Source: Campylobacter rectus (lineage in GTDB: Bacteria; Campylobacterota; Campylobacteria; Campylobacterales; Campylobacteraceae). From it: a stretch of DNA of 64,000 bases. The stretch spans positions 1,860,001 to 1,924,000 of the forward strand of contig NZ_CP012543.1 in assembly GCF_004803795.1 (NCBI RefSeq). Direction: 5' to 3'. Positions 36,603-55,034 of the stretch are shown one piece after another. The notes below the pieces were generated by a model. That model had not been told where the DNA came from, ran no database searches, and worked only from the letters and a program-made list of their open reading frames with translations. A program made the translations under genes and the position numbers. Numbering within the stretch: position 1 is the stretch's first letter; every line of letters begins with the position of its first letter.

Positions 36603-36962
36603 TCACTTGGTAAGCTCAAAGCTAAGATCGATCAGATCCTCTACCTGCTCGGGCGCGATTTTGGAGCTTAAATTTACGCTGATCCAGTGCTTTTTATTCA
36701 TATGATAGGCGGGCAAAATTTGATCTGCGTCGCGCAGGATCGCCGCAAGATCGGGCTTGCATTTTAGATTTAGTATCTCTAGCTCCTGAGCGCTTTTAAG
36801 CCCCAGCTTGCCGCCGTCCACGCGCATAAAAACGGCAAACCATTTTCGGTTTTTTGCGTAGCGAAATACGGCAAATGCGGGGTGCTTGTCAAATACTCGC
36901 TCGCCCTGCGCGCCGAATTTCTCCTTTATGTAGCTAAAAACTCGCTTCTGCGCGAGCATCAT
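36603..36962 (-). CDS. MmcQ/YjbR-family protein
   Basis: A CyaY-like fold protein, about 119 residues, the family often described as DNA-binding or methyltransferase-associated; its true role is unclear. Typical features are K-H-P-A-F-A-V-F-R-Y-A-K-N-R-K-W-F-A (strand-rich core), L-K-C-K-P-D-L and P-A-Y-H-M-N-K-K-H-W-I-S-V. ATG 36962 overlaps the tag stop (ATGATG with TGA), with GGAGG upstream inside tag; ATG 36959 is equally possible. It is translationally coupled to tag. Confidence 0.9.
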   Translation of the reverse strand: MMLAQKRVFSYIKEKFGAQGERVFDKHPAFAVFRYAKNRKWFAVFMRVDGGKLGLKSAQELEILNLKCKPDLAAILRDADQILPAYHMNKKHWISVNLSSKIAPEQVEDLIDLSFELTK

Positions 36963-37567
36963 CTGCCTCCTTTGCAAAAGCAAGCGTCCAGATGATCGTC
37001 CACTACGCCCGCGCTTTGCAAAAACGCATAGACGCTCGTGGGTCCCAGAAATTTAAATCCGCGCTTTTTCATCTCTTTTGCGACGAAATCCGCAAGCGGC
37101 GTGGTGGCGGGGATCTGCTTTAGGCTTTCGTAGTGATTTATGATAGGCTTGCCGTCAAATTTCGGGTCAAATTTAGGTAGTAGATAGTCCCAAAGATAGT
37201 CGTAAAAGCTGCCAAACTCGCCCACGACGGCGAGGAATGCGCGGGCGTTTGCGGCAAGCGAGTTTAGCTTTAGGCGGTTTCTGATGAGCGCTGGATTTTG
37301 CATAAATTTTGCCGTCTGCTCCTCGCTGTAGAGCGAAATTTTGCGCGCGTCAAATCCGTCAAACGCCGCTCGCATCGCCTCGCGCTTAAGCAGCACCGCA
37401 TGCCACGAGATACCGGCTTGAAAGCCCTCAAGCACGATGAGCTCGAAAAATTTCGCATCGTCCTTTACGAGCCTGTCCCACTCCTCGTCGTGATATACGC
37501 GCTCCAGATCGCTTTTCTCCGCCCAGTCGCAGCGGATTTTTTGCACGCTCGCCGTAGAATTTTTCAA
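36959..37567 (-). CDS. tag: DNA-3-methyladenine glycosylase I
   Basis: Removes 3-methyladenine from alkylated DNA. The 202 residues include the N-terminal C-D-W-A and Y-H-D-E-E-W motifs, the helix-hairpin-helix-type core with F-E-L-I-V-L-E-G-F-Q-A-G-I-S-W, and the C-terminal zinc-ligand segment D-D-H-L-D-A-C-F-C. The N-terminal zinc Cys is also present (R-C-D-W). An A-rich leader with GGAGCGAA is upstream of the ATG. It is coupled to the MmcQ-like gene downstream. Confidence 0.95.
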   Translation of the reverse strand: MKNSTASVQKIRCDWAEKSDLERVYHDEEWDRLVKDDAKFFELIVLEGFQAGISWHAVLLKREAMRAAFDGFDARKISLYSEEQTAKFMQNPALIRNRLKLNSLAANARAFLAVVGEFGSFYDYLWDYLLPKFDPKFDGKPIINHYESLKQIPATTPLADFVAKEMKKRGFKFLGPTSVYAFLQSAGVVDDHLDACFCKGGR

Positions 37568-38106
37568 ATTCGCTCCTTGTTCGGATAAATTTTAAGAGAT
37601 TGTAGCGAAATTTGGGTTAAGAAAGATGACGGGGAATCAAATTTTACTCGGCAAAATTTGATTTAAAAAATCGGTAAATTTTAAAATTTTATGCGCTAAT
37701 ACTCGCGCCTTGATGGCATTAAATTTGCTTTTTAATTTAACGCATTGTTTAAATTATGTTAAGAAAGAAAGGGCTTGAAATACGTTCTGCTCGCAGTTAC
37801 GAAGCAAAGCCGAAGCAAAAATCCACTTACCTCTAGGAGTCCTCATTCCCGGCGACGTTAGAAGTTGCTGCACTCGTGCAGGTTTATTCGGTGCTGTCGC
37901 GCCACGGGGCTTAAATTTTGGTAGAGTAAATTTTATAAATTTAACTTCAAATTTTAAAGTATCGCAAGCCGAATTTGACCTGCGATACGAAATAATATTT
38001 GCGAGTATTTCGAGGCTTTTAAGTTAAAATTTAACAAACCCCGCTTCTTGAAAAGCAGTAAGCGGAGCGCAACTGAAAAGCACTCGAAAGAGAATATAAA
38101 TTTAAA
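37568..38106. other. Intergenic region with structured DNA and a 30-codon frame
   Basis: No conventional gene. At 37754-37915, several GC-rich short hairpins occur in a row on either strand: CTGCACTCGTGCAG (37870-37883), CCTCTAGG (37830-37837) and CTGCTCGCAG (37788-37797). The same segment holds a minus-strand 30-codon frame (37846-37754) starting M-R-T-P-R-G-K-W-I-F-A-S-A. The rest is AT-rich with AAATTT words. It looks like an RNA gene or a repeat element, but no known class was recognised. Confidence 0.4.
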
Positions 38107-38225
38107 ACGAACTATCGCGAGGTTTAGGCGAGGCGGATCTAAATTTTAGAGCACAGATAGAACATTTAGTTCATCAAGCGATAAAATTTAGATCCAACAA
38201 AGCATAAACTCGCGAGAACTTCGTT
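38107..38225. repeat. Large imperfect inverted repeat downstream of the flavoprotein gene
   Basis: Left arm ACGAACTATCGCGAGGTTTA then GGATCTAAATTTTA (ending at 38147); right arm TAAAATTTAGATCC (38182-38195) then TAAACTCGCGAGAACTTCGT (ending 38225). The inner 14-base arms are perfect and the outer arms nearly so, with unpaired segments between. Transcript from the flavoprotein gene would form a long stem-loop about 10 bases past its stop. It may act as a terminator or mRNA stabiliser. Confidence 0.75.
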
Positions 38226-38232
38226 TTACGAT

Positions 38233-39783
38233 TTAGCCGATATTCTCGCCTGCGATCATACCAAACGTCAGACAATCCGCGATCGCGACGCTACCTAAGC
38301 GGCTGGCTCCGTGCACGCCGCCGGTGATCTCGCCTGCGGCAAATAGCCTAGGGATCGGCATCTCTGTTTTTAGCGAGATGACCTGGGCTTTGGTATTGAT
38401 GTCGATACCGCCCATCGTGTGGTGGAGCTTCGGCGTGCCGCGCATAGCGTAAAAAGGCGGTTTAGAAACGTCATAGCCGTCAGTAGTAGTTTTATCTAAA
38501 GGCTTGCCAAAGTCATCATCTTTGCCTGCTTTTACGAAGCCGTTATAGCGCTCGACGGTCTTTTTTAGCTCATCGGCTGGAATTTTATAAAATGCCGCAA
38601 TTTCATCAATGCTATCAAATTTTTTTAAAATTCCCGAATTTAAAGGCTTTTCGAGCTGCTCGGGAAGTAGGGCTTTTACGCCGTTTGAGTCGCAGAAATT
38701 TATCGGATAGTTGCCGTCGGTACCGATAACCCTAAACATCGCCTGAGCCCTAGTACGGCGGTCGGCTAGCTCGTTCATATAGCGTTTACCCGTTTTAGGG
38801 TTTACCGAGATGCCGTAACGGAAGCTTGCATTTACGTTAAACAACGAACCTACTCCGAAACCTTTTTCATCTGGGCAAGCCCATGGGCCAAACTGTATCC
38901 AGCTAAGCTGCACGGGAATCGCGCCGATTCTAAAGGCTTCTTTCATCGCGCCCGCCGTAGCGCCGGGATGATTTGTACTATCCGTTTCTTTGGTTATCGA
39001 AGGGTCTTGCACTTCTCTAAAAAATACGTCGCGACAAAATCCGCCCGCTGCCAAAACTACGCCTTTTTTGGCTTTGATCGTCTTTTTCTCGCCGCTTGTA
39101 TTTTCGACGTCGTCTTTTAGACTATTTGAGTCAAATTTGTAGTTTTCTCTGATAATTACGCCCTCTACGCCGCCATCCTCGCCTAAAACGAATTCATCAA
39201 ATTTTGCTCTTTGTCTAAGCTCCGCACCCTGTAAATTTTTAAAATACTCGACCATCGGCTGAACGATGCCCGAGCCGCTGCCGTTAGTAGTTTGAACGGT
39301 TCTTGGGACAGAGTGACCTCCCAGATGCGAGAGTTTATCTATGTATTTTACGCCGCATTTTATGGTGAGCTTATATGCGTCTTGCGCGCGGGTAGCAATG
39401 GTATCGATGAGATCGACGTGGTTTAGACCCCGACCCGCTTTCAGGCAGTCTTTGATAAAAAGCTCGTTGCTATCTTTCACGCCCTCTGCTTTTTGTTTGT
39501 CGTTATTGGGCACTGCAAATAAGCCGCCGTTGATGACGCTGTTGCCGCCGATGCGACCCATCTTTTCAAGGATCAGCACCTTGTTGCCCTTCTCGGCTGC
39601 GGTGATGCCTGCGGCAAGCCCCGCAAAGCCGCTGCCTACGATGACTACGTCCCACTCCTCGTCAAATTTGACGTCTTTTGAGCTTACCGCCGCTTGCGCA
39701 TTAACTCCGCCAAGCGCTAAGGCGCCTGCACCGACCATACTTAACTTAACAAAATCTCTTCTTGAAAAGTTTGAGTTTTTCAT
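38233..39783 (-). CDS. Tat-exported flavocytochrome c-type fumarate reductase flavoprotein
   Basis: A 516-residue FAD enzyme of the fumarate reductase / flavocytochrome c / urocanate or methacrylate reductase family. The Tat leader is S-R-R-D-F-V-K-L-S-M-V-G-A-G-A-L-A-L-G-G. The FAD fold V-V-I-V-G-S-G-F-A-G-L-A-A-G is at about residues 47-60, with I-L-E-K-M-G-R-I-G-G-N-S just after. Other family blocks are A-G-G-F-C-R-D, the Y-M-N-E-L-A-D-R-R-T catalytic Arg region, H-H-T-M-G-G-I and the end G-A-S-R-L-G-S-V-A-I-A-D-C-L-T-F-G. No haem motif is present and no cytochrome gene is adjacent, so electrons come from a separate donor. The physiological substrate is unknown. AAGGAGATGCT precedes the ATG. 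Confidence 0.9.
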   Translation of the reverse strand: MKNSNFSRRDFVKLSMVGAGALALGGVNAQAAVSSKDVKFDEEWDVVIVGSGFAGLAAGITAAEKGNKVLILEKMGRIGGNSVINGGLFAVPNNDKQKAEGVKDSNELFIKDCLKAGRGLNHVDLIDTIATRAQDAYKLTIKCGVKYIDKLSHLGGHSVPRTVQTTNGSGSGIVQPMVEYFKNLQGAELRQRAKFDEFVLGEDGGVEGVIIRENYKFDSNSLKDDVENTSGEKKTIKAKKGVVLAAGGFCRDVFFREVQDPSITKETDSTNHPGATAGAMKEAFRIGAIPVQLSWIQFGPWACPDEKGFGVGSLFNVNASFRYGISVNPKTGKRYMNELADRRTRAQAMFRVIGTDGNYPINFCDSNGVKALLPEQLEKPLNSGILKKFDSIDEIAAFYKIPADELKKTVERYNGFVKAGKDDDFGKPLDKTTTDGYDVSKPPFYAMRGTPKLHHTMGGIDINTKAQVISLKTEMPIPRLFAAGEITGGVHGASRLGSVAIADCLTFGMIAGENIG

Positions 39784-39817
39784 AGCATCTCCTTAAATTT
39801 ACGTTAGCTATTTACCT

Positions 39818-39920
39818 GTAAATCTTTGATTTACGACTCATCTCCACAATACGTATTTACAGATTGCATCTTTTGGCCGTCCTCCTTGTATTAAATTTAT
39901 TTTGATTATTCTTAATTATA
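39818..39920 (-). promoter_or_regulatory. Promoter and leader of the flavoprotein gene
   Basis: On the minus strand a -10 TATAAT lies at 39920-39915. Downstream is a 12-codon frame (39869-39831, M-Q-S-V-N-T-Y-C-G-D-E-S) with AAGGAGG 11 bases before its ATG. A perfect stem GTAAATC/GATTTAC (39834-39818) overlaps its stop and precedes the flavoprotein RBS. It may be a regulatory leader, or chance. Confidence 0.45.
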
Positions 39921-40179
39921 TAATTTAATTTTAGAAAATAAGCTTAAATAAAAATCTCCTAAAATTCTTTATTGTATTTAATTTTATATTAAATATTTTT
40001 TTATAATTATGTCGCATCAAAAAAAAATAAGCGGCTATTCAATATGTTTGAACGAGCGATCTTCGCAGATATCTTAAATTTGGCGGTACATTAAAAATAA
40101 GATTTATAAAATAGTCGTCGTTGTAAATAGAAATTTGTAGAATTTAAGTAAATTTTTACTTTGCAAATAATTAAGCGAG
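39921..40179. other. AT-rich spacer
   Basis: Very AT-rich DNA between tRNA-Arg and the flavoprotein promoter; no gene seen. Confidence 0.5.
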
Positions 40180-40256
40180 TGGTGTCCCCAACAGGATTTG
40201 AACCTGTGGCCTCAGAATTAGGAATTCTGCGCTCTATCCAGCTGAGCTATGAGGAC
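40180..40256 (-). tRNA. tRNA-Arg (anticodon CCT)
   Basis: A 77-base cloverleaf. Acceptor stem GTCCTCA / TGGGGAC, D-arm with AGCTCAGC...GAGC, anticodon stem CAGAA/TTCTG with loop TTCCTAA giving CCT, T-arm with GTTCAAATCC, and an encoded CCA end. It reads the AGG codon. Confidence 0.97.
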
Positions 40257-40373
40257 ACAAAAAACGATAAATTTGACAAATTTGAAAGATTTATCAAATT
40301 TTAGTAAGCGCGAAATTTTAAAACTGCACCCAACTACGGGAGTTAAACAGCGATTACTTTTACAAATTTAAAA

Positions 40374-40396
40374 GGCGAGGATTATGCACCCTCGCC
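40374..40396 (-). terminator. Terminator after fusA
   Basis: Stem GGCGAGG/CCTCGCC (7 bp, loop about 9) followed on the minus strand by TTTTAAATTTGT. It lies 10 bases downstream of the fusA stop and ends the rpsL-rpsG-fusA operon. Confidence 0.8.
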
Positions 40397-40405
40397 GAAT
40401 TCGGC

Positions 40406-42484
40406 TTAGCCGTTTCTTTTCTTGATGATCTCTTCGCTGACGTTCTTTGGAACTTCTTCGTAGTGGTCAAATTCCATAGAATAGGTCGCGCGACCTTGCG
40501 TCATAGAGCGAAGGTCGGTAGAGTAGCCAAACATTTGGGCTAGCGGGCAAAAAGCCGTGATGATCTTGCTTCCGTTGCGCTCGTCCATAGAATTTACCTG
40601 TCCGCGGCGTTTGTTTAGGTCGCCGATAACGTCGCCCATATAATCCTCGGGCGTCTCGACCTCGACCTTCATCATAGGCTCAAGGATAACCGCGCCCGCT
40701 TTTCTAGCGCCTTCTTTAAAGCCCATAGAAGCGGCGAGTTTAAACGCCATTTCAGACGAATCGACCTCGTGATAGCTACCGTCAAATAGCGTAACCTTAA
40801 CGTCCTCGACCGGATAACCGGCAAGCACGCCGCTTTGAAGCGCCTCTTTGCAGCCTTTTTCTACCGCAGGGATGTACTCCTTAGGAACGACGCCGCCTTT
40901 GATGTCATTAACAAACTCAAATCCGCTAGCTGCAGGTAGCGGCTCTAGGCGCAAGAATACGTGTCCGTATTGACCGCGACCGCCTGATTGTTTAGCGTAT
41001 TTATACTCTTGCTCAACGGTTTTGCGAATAGTCTCGCGGTAAGCGACCTGCGGTTGGCCGACCTCGGCATCGACTTTAAATTCGCGAAGCATTCTGTCTA
41101 CGATAATCTCAAGATGGAGCTCGCCCATACCGCTGATGATAGTTTGGCCGCTTTCTTCGTCCGTGCCTACTCTAAAGCTTGGATCCTCTTGAGCTAGTTT
41201 TTGAAGCGCGATAGCCATTTTTTCCTGATCGGCTTTAGTTTTCGGCTCGACCGCGACGCTGATAACCGGATCAGGGAAATCCATCTTTTCAAGGATAACT
41301 TTATCTTTTTCGCTAGCCAGCGTATCGCCGGTTAGAGTGTTTTTTAGACCTACGACCGCGCCGATCTCGCCTGCGTGAATAACCGAAACTTCCTCGCGTT
41401 TATTCGAATGCATTTTTAGCAAACGACCGATTCTTTCTTTATTGTCTTGAACGGTGTTGTAAGCGTAGCTACCGCTCTCAAGACTGCCGCGATAAACGCG
41501 GATGAAAGTAAGCTGTCCGACAAACGGGTCGGTCATAATCTTAAACGCAAGAGCGGCAAATTCGCCCTCATCGGTACTCTCTACCGCTACCTCGGTGCCA
41601 TCCTCGTAAAGGCCTTTGATCGCCTCGATCTCGTCCGGAGCAGGCAAATACGCTACGACCGCGTCAAGCAACGGCTGAATGCCTTTGTTTTTAAACGCCG
41701 TTCCGCAAAGCATCGGAGTTATGGTCATCCTTAAGCAACCTGCTTTAATGCCTTTTTTGATCTCCTCTTCGCTTAGCTCCTCGCCTGAGAAAAATTTCTC
41801 CATCAAGCTATCGTCTGTTTCAGAAACCGCTTCGATTAGTTTGGCACGGTATTCTTCGGCTTTTTCTTTTAGATCGGCGGGGATCTCGACTACGGTGTAA
41901 TCGGTCGGCTTTTTGTCGTCTTCCCAAACGTAAGCTTTCATCTTAACAAGATCGACTACGCCTCTAAAGTTATCCTCCGCGCCGATAGGAATTTGAATAG
42001 GCACCGGATTTGCCTTTAGGCGGTTTCTGATTTGAGACTCGACGTTAAAGAAATTTGCGCCGATTCTGTCCATTTTATTTACGAAAACGATTCTTGGAAC
42101 GGCGTATTTGTTTGCTTGTCTCCAAACGGTCTCCGACTGAGGCTGAACGCCGCCGACCGAGCAAAATACCGAAACAGCGCCGTCAAGAACGCGCATAGAA
42201 CGCTCAACTTCGATAGTAAAATCAACGTGGCCCGGAGTGTCGATCAAATTTATCTGGTGATCTTTCCAAAAACAAGTGGTCGCCGCAGACGTAATTGTGA
42301 TACCGCGCTCTTTTTCTTGCTCCATCCAGTCCATCGTAGCAGCGCCGTCGTGAACCTCGCCGATCTTGTGACTCATACCCGTAAAGAATAAAATTCTTTC
42401 GCTTGTCGTAGTCTTACCGGCATCGATATGAGCGGCGATACCGATGTTTCTAACCATATGTAAAGGGGTTTTTCTCTCTGCCAT
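40406..42484 (-). CDS. fusA: Translation elongation factor G
   Basis: The GTPase that drives ribosome translocation. 692 residues. G1 motif A-H-I-D-A-G-K-T-T is at about 17-25, G2 [12 protein letters not shown]3 D-T-P-G-H-V-D-F and G4 N-K-M-D. The C-terminal domains IV-V contain G-Y-P-V-E-D-V-K-V and R-R-G-Q-V. A strong RBS is present (GAGGAGGC) and it follows rpsG after 12 bases. Confidence 0.98.
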   Translation of the reverse strand: MAERKTPLHMVRNIGIAAHIDAGKTTTSERILFFTGMSHKIGEVHDGAATMDWMEQEKERGITITSAATTCFWKDHQINLIDTPGHVDFTIEVERSMRVLDGAVSVFCSVGGVQPQSETVWRQANKYAVPRIVFVNKMDRIGANFFNVESQIRNRLKANPVPIQIPIGAEDNFRGVVDLVKMKAYVWEDDKKPTDYTVVEIPADLKEKAEEYRAKLIEAVSETDDSLMEKFFSGEELSEEEIKKGIKAGCLRMTITPMLCGTAFKNKGIQPLLDAVVAYLPAPDEIEAIKGLYEDGTEVAVESTDEGEFAALAFKIMTDPFVGQLTFIRVYRGSLESGSYAYNTVQDNKERIGRLLKMHSNKREEVSVIHAGEIGAVVGLKNTLTGDTLASEKDKVILEKMDFPDPVISVAVEPKTKADQEKMAIALQKLAQEDPSFRVGTDEESGQTIISGMGELHLEIIVDRMLREFKVDAEVGQPQVAYRETIRKTVEQEYKYAKQSGGRGQYGHVFLRLEPLPAASGFEFVNDIKGGVVPKEYIPAVEKGCKEALQSGVLAGYPVEDVKVTLFDGSYHEVDSSEMAFKLAASMGFKEGARKAGAVILEPMMKVEVETPEDYMGDVIGDLNKRRGQVNSMDERNGSKIITAFCPLAQMFGYSTDLRSMTQGRATYSMEFDHYEEVPKNVSEEIIKKRNG

Positions 42485-42496
42485 ACCAGCCTCCTC

Positions 42497-42979
<483 letters not shown>

Positions 42980-43042
42980 TCAAATTTTATAAATTTTACT
43001 CAAACCTATGCCGCTAATGGCATGGTCTGCGAACCTAAATTT

Positions 43043-43450
43043 TTATTTCTTTTTTCCCGCTGCGGCTGCCGCTTGACCGGGTTTTGGACGTTTAGCGCCG
43101 TATTTTGAGCGAGAAACCGTTCTTTTCGCAACGCCAGCTGTATCAAGAGCGCCGCGCACGATGTGGTATTTAACGCCCGGCAAGTCCTTAACACGACCGC
43201 CGCGCACTAGCACGATGCTGTGTTCTTGTAGGTTGTGGCCTTCACCGCCGATATAGCTGATCACTTCAAATCCGCTTGTAAGCCTAACTTTGGCAACTTT
43301 TCTCAAAGCCGAGTTTGGTTTTTTAGGAGTCGTGGTATAGACCCTAGTGCAAACTCCTCTTCTTTGAGGACACTCTTTTAGCGCCGGAGATTTTGACTTA
43401 AAAGTCACTTTCTTGCGCTCTTTTCTGACCAATTGATTAATGGTTGGCAC
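43043..43450 (-). CDS. rpsL: 30S ribosomal protein S12
   Basis: A decoding-centre ribosomal protein of 135 residues. It begins [13 protein letters not shown] and contains [25 protein letters not shown] with the Lys (K-P-N-S) that is the classic site of streptomycin resistance, and P-G-V-K-Y-H later. An A/K-rich tail ends the protein. It is the first gene of the str operon. Confidence 0.98.
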   Translation of the reverse strand: MPTINQLVRKERKKVTFKSKSPALKECPQRRGVCTRVYTTTPKKPNSALRKVAKVRLTSGFEVISYIGGEGHNLQEHSIVLVRGGRVKDLPGVKYHIVRGALDTAGVAKRTVSRSKYGAKRPKPGQAAAAAGKKK

Positions 43451-43549
43451 AGTAATTCCTTTCGACTAAATTTATTAAAAAGACTTGATTTTATTTAAAT
43501 TTGGCTTAATATAAGGTAAATTTCATCTTTAACGCCGAATTTTATCGCG

Positions 43550-43939
43550 CTAATCTTTTTTAACAGCGTATTTTCCGCTTCCGTTAAAGATAATGCAAAG
43601 CGATAAAGCGATGTAAAGATATAAAATTTCAGCCTTAAATCCGCCGACGTTTGTAAGCTCGAATAAATTTCCAAGTCCGTTGTAAGCGTATAGTATAGTA
43701 AAGCTCGTAGCGACAATAAGCAGCGCGCCGATCCTAGAAAATACGCCCAAGATTATCATTAGCGGCGCAACAACCTCGCCGACATATGCAAAATATGCCA
43801 TAAATTCAGGCAAGCCGGCCTTTACCAAAATGCCTTTCACGCCGCCTAACCCATGTAAAATTTTAGCAAAACCGTGCATAAAAAGGCAGATACCAAGCCC
43901 TAGCCTCGCAAACAAAATTCCCAAATCGAATTTTTTCAT
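43550..43939 (-). CDS. DoxX-family membrane protein
   Basis: A four-helix membrane protein of 129 residues related to DoxX/TQO small subunit. The first helix has R-L-G-L-G-I-C-L-F-M-H-G-F-A-K, followed by V-G-E-V-V-A-P-L-M-I-I-L-G and two more helices. The family associates with quinone- or superoxide-related redox functions, but the role here is unknown. AAGGAGTAAAA precedes the ATG. It lies between rpoC and rpsL on the same strand, with about 100 bases on either side. Confidence 0.88.
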   Translation of the reverse strand: MKKFDLGILFARLGLGICLFMHGFAKILHGLGGVKGILVKAGLPEFMAYFAYVGEVVAPLMIILGVFSRIGALLIVATSFTILYAYNGLGNLFELTNVGGFKAEILYLYIALSLCIIFNGSGKYAVKKD

Positions 43940-44001
43940 TTTTACTCCTTAAAATTTAAAGGAGCGATTTTATCTGATTATTTTTAAAGGGAGATAAATT
44001 T

Positions 44002-44029
44002 AAGCCCCACCGCAAATTCGGCGAGGCTT
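44002..44029 (-). terminator. Terminator after rpoC
   Basis: An 11-bp stem with G-T pairs, AAGCCTCGCCG / CGGTGGGGCTT, loop AATTTG, 12 bases past the rpoC stop, followed only by a short T-containing stretch. Plausible but without a strong U-run. Confidence 0.6.
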
Positions 44030-44041
44030 AGGGGTCAAATT

Positions 44042-52682
<8,641 letters not shown>

Positions 52683-52752
52683 CTACCTCATGGCATAAGT
52701 TTGAAAGAAAGTAAATAACCGCACGTCTGCGGCATCTTTTTTAAAAATTAAA

Positions 52753-52773
52753 AAAGGAGGCGACGCCTCCTTT
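52753..52773 (-). terminator. rplL-rpoB intergenic terminator/attenuator
   Basis: A perfect 9-bp stem AAAGGAGGC / GCCTCCTTT with a 3-base loop, followed on the coding strand by TTTTTAATTTTTAA. It lies 18 bases past the rplL stop and 75 bases before rpoB. As in other bacteria, partial termination here would lower rpoBC expression relative to the ribosomal protein genes. Confidence 0.85.
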
Positions 52774-52790
52774 GTAAAAATAAGTAAAAA

Positions 52791-53168
52791 TTATTTAAGT
52801 TCGACTTTAGCGCCGGCTTCCTCAAGCTCTTTTTTAGCTGCTTCAGCCTCGTCTTTGCCGATACCTTCTTTGATAACTGAAGGAGTTTGCTCGACTGCGT
52901 CTTTAGCCTCTTTAAGACCAAGACCGGTAAGAGCGCGGACGACTTTAATAACATTGATTTTCTTATCTCCGCCATCAACTAGAACAACGTTAAATTCGGT
53001 TTTTTCTTCAGCCGCATCGGCTGCGCCGCCTGCCGCTGCGCCGCCTGCTACCATTACCGGAGCTGCGCTGACGCCGAATTTCTCTTCAAATTCCTTTACT
53101 AATTCGCTTAGCTCTAATACCGAAAGATTAGAAATAAACTCTAATACGTCCTCTTTAGTAATTGCCAT
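52791..53168 (-). CDS. rplL: 50S ribosomal protein L7/L12
   Basis: The multicopy stalk protein that recruits translation GTPases, 125 residues. The N-terminal dimerisation helices ([19 protein letters not shown]) are joined by an Ala/Gly-rich hinge (A-A-G-G-A-A-D-A-A) to a C-terminal domain with [18 protein letters not shown] good RBS (AAAAGGATAAAAA) precedes the ATG. It follows rplJ by 12 bases. Confidence 0.98.
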   Translation of the reverse strand: MAITKEDVLEFISNLSVLELSELVKEFEEKFGVSAAPVMVAGGAAAGGAADAAEEKTEFNVVLVDGGDKKINVIKVVRALTGLGLKEAKDAVEQTPSVIKEGIGKDEAEAAKKELEEAGAKVELK

Positions 53169-53180
53169 TTTTTATCCTTT

Positions 53181-53663
53181 TTATGCTGATTTTTCTTTTT
53201 GATCTTTAAGCGCATTTAGTCCAATAGTGAAATTTTGGATAGGCGCATTCCAAACTTGCAAAAGCATCGCAAGCAACTCATTGCGGCTAGGCATCTTAGA
53301 TAGAGCCTTGACCTTCTCGACGCTCGCGACTTCGCCGTCGATATGAGCGGTTTTTATTTTGAATAGTTCGCTATTGGTTTCTTCAAATTTGGCCGCAACT
53401 TTGGTAGCTGAAAGCTGATCGCCCCAGATAAAGATATTTGTATCTTTTAAGACCATACCGGACTTTTCGATGTTATTAAGAGCGATATTGGCAAGAGTGT
53501 TTTTTACGATTTGAACTTTTACGTTTAAAACCCTAGCCGCATCTCTTAAAGCTTCTAATTTTTTAGTGCTAAGGCCGCGATAATCGCAAACTATGATCGC
53601 TTCGTTTTCTTTAAATTCGGTTTCAAGTTTGCTGATTATTTCAGATTTTTCGTTTCTCGTCAT
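53181..53663 (-). CDS. rplJ: 50S ribosomal protein L10
   Basis: The stalk base that holds L7/L12 dimers on the ribosome. 160 residues, with [16 protein letters not shown] near the N-terminus, V-K-N-T-L-A at about 57-62 and a C-terminal helical tail that binds L12. GGAGAAAAACTAG precedes the ATG. A hairpin leader directly upstream suggests L10-L12 autoregulation (see separate entry). Confidence 0.97.
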   Translation of the reverse strand: MTRNEKSEIISKLETEFKENEAIIVCDYRGLSTKKLEALRDAARVLNVKVQIVKNTLANIALNNIEKSGMVLKDTNIFIWGDQLSATKVAAKFEETNSELFKIKTAHIDGEVASVEKVKALSKMPSRNELLAMLLQVWNAPIQNFTIGLNALKDQKEKSA

Positions 53664-53695
53664 CTAGTTTTTCTCCTTTCCGACTAGCGATTTCA

Positions 53696-53736
53696 AGCAG
53701 AGCGGCATAAAGCGCGATTAAGCAAAAGCCTCTGCT
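53696..53736 (-). promoter_or_regulatory. L10 leader-like hairpin
   Basis: On the coding strand AGCAGAG ... CTCTGCT (7-bp arms) encloses about 27 bases, inside the 107-base rplA-rplJ gap, about 33 bases before the rplJ start. Position and arms resemble the Rfam L10 leader, through which the L10-L12 complex represses translation of rplJL. Assignment rests on position and arms only. Confidence 0.55.
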
Positions 53737-53770
53737 ATCTCCAATCTAAGATAAAAATTTATTAGCTAAA

Positions 53771-54475
53771 TTAGCGTAAATCCATAAGTTCTTGAGTCTC
53801 AAGCAAAACGGAAGGACTCATAGTTAATGATAAAGCGGCGCTTTTAATATATCTGCCTTTTGCAGCCGCAGGTTTTTGTTTATTCACCGCTTTGACAAGA
53901 GTCGAAATATTATCGTTTAGCTGCTCTTTTGAAAAGCTAACCTTGCCAAGACCCGCATGTATATTTCCATGTTTATCTACGCGGAAATTTACTTGACCGC
54001 TTTTTGCATTATTAACCGCTTGCGCTACGTCCATAGTAACCGTGCCTGTTTTTGGGTTTGGCATAAGACCCTTTGGTCCCAAAATTCGCCCTACTTTACC
54101 GACTAATCCCATTAAATTCGGAGTGGCGATAAGAACGTCGAAATTCATAATTCCTTTTTGAATATCCTCAACAAGCTCGTCGCTACCGACTATATCGGCA
54201 CCGGCAGCTTTTGCTTCGTCAGCTTTCGCATCTTTTGCTATAACGGCTACACGAACGGTTTTGCCGGTTCCCGCAGGAAGCACAACCGAGCCTCTAACCA
54301 TTTGATCGGCATGCCTAGGATCAACGTTAAGTTTTAATGCAATTTCGACAGTTTCGTCAAATTTGGCGCTTTTTAGTAGTTTTACGGTATCGATAGCTTC
54401 AGCTAAAGAGTAGTTTTTGGTAGTATCTACTTTTTCAAGCAGTTTGCTAAATCTTTTTGTAGTTTTTTTTGACAT
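53771..54475 (-). CDS. rplA: 50S ribosomal protein L1
   Basis: A 23S rRNA-binding protein at the L1 stalk, 234 residues. Typical blocks are [32 protein letters not shown] and [15 protein letters not shown]. The gene lies after rplK with 123 bases between them. An in-frame RBS (GGAGAAATTA) precedes the ATG. Confidence 0.98.
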   Translation of the reverse strand: MSKKTTKRFSKLLEKVDTTKNYSLAEAIDTVKLLKSAKFDETVEIALKLNVDPRHADQMVRGSVVLPAGTGKTVRVAVIAKDAKADEAKAAGADIVGSDELVEDIQKGIMNFDVLIATPNLMGLVGKVGRILGPKGLMPNPKTGTVTMDVAQAVNNAKSGQVNFRVDKHGNIHAGLGKVSFSKEQLNDNISTLVKAVNKQKPAAAKGRYIKSAALSLTMSPSVLLETQELMDLR

Positions 54476-54598
54476 TAATTTCTCCGCATTTTTAAATTTT
54501 ATGCTTCCACATTGCCAAATTTAAAATATACGCGCTAAAATAAATTCGTCGCGTATACATAAATTTAACTTTATTAAAATCCTTATGTGGTAAAAGGA

Positions 54599-55024
54599 TT
54601 AATCCACCACCGAAATTCCCATCGAACGAGCCGAACCCGCTATAATCTTGGCCGCTTGCTCTTTATCTTTGGTGTTTAAGTCGGCGATTTTTTTCTCTAC
54701 TATTTCAAGCACTTGAGCTTTGGTAAGCTTAGCCACTTTATTTTTTAACGGATTATCCGAACCTTTTTCTATCCCCGCAACTTTTTTTATCAAGTCCGTA
54801 GCAGGCGGTTGTTTTGTAATAAACGTAAAACTTCTATCGGCATAAACGGTAATAACAACCGGAACTCTAAAGCCGGCCATATCCTTTGTTTTTTCATTAA
54901 AAGCCTTACAAAATTCCATAATATTAACGCCTTGCTGACCAAGAGCCGGACCTACCGGAGGACTTGGATTTGCTTTTGCTGCAGCAATATGTAATTTAAT
55001 TTCGCCTATAACTTTTTTAGCCAT
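54599..55024 (-). CDS. rplK: 50S ribosomal protein L11
   Basis: Part of the GTPase-associated centre, 141 residues. N-terminal [22 protein letters not shown] is the conserved proline-rich segment; the C-terminal domain contains K-T-K-D-M and [20 protein letters not shown] precedes the ATG, and it follows nusG by 10 bases. Confidence 0.98.
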   Translation of the reverse strand: MAKKVIGEIKLHIAAAKANPSPPVGPALGQQGVNIMEFCKAFNEKTKDMAGFRVPVVITVYADRSFTFITKQPPATDLIKKVAGIEKGSDNPLKNKVAKLTKAQVLEIVEKKIADLNTKDKEQAAKIIAGSARSMGISVVD

Positions 55025-55034
55025 AAACTTCTCC

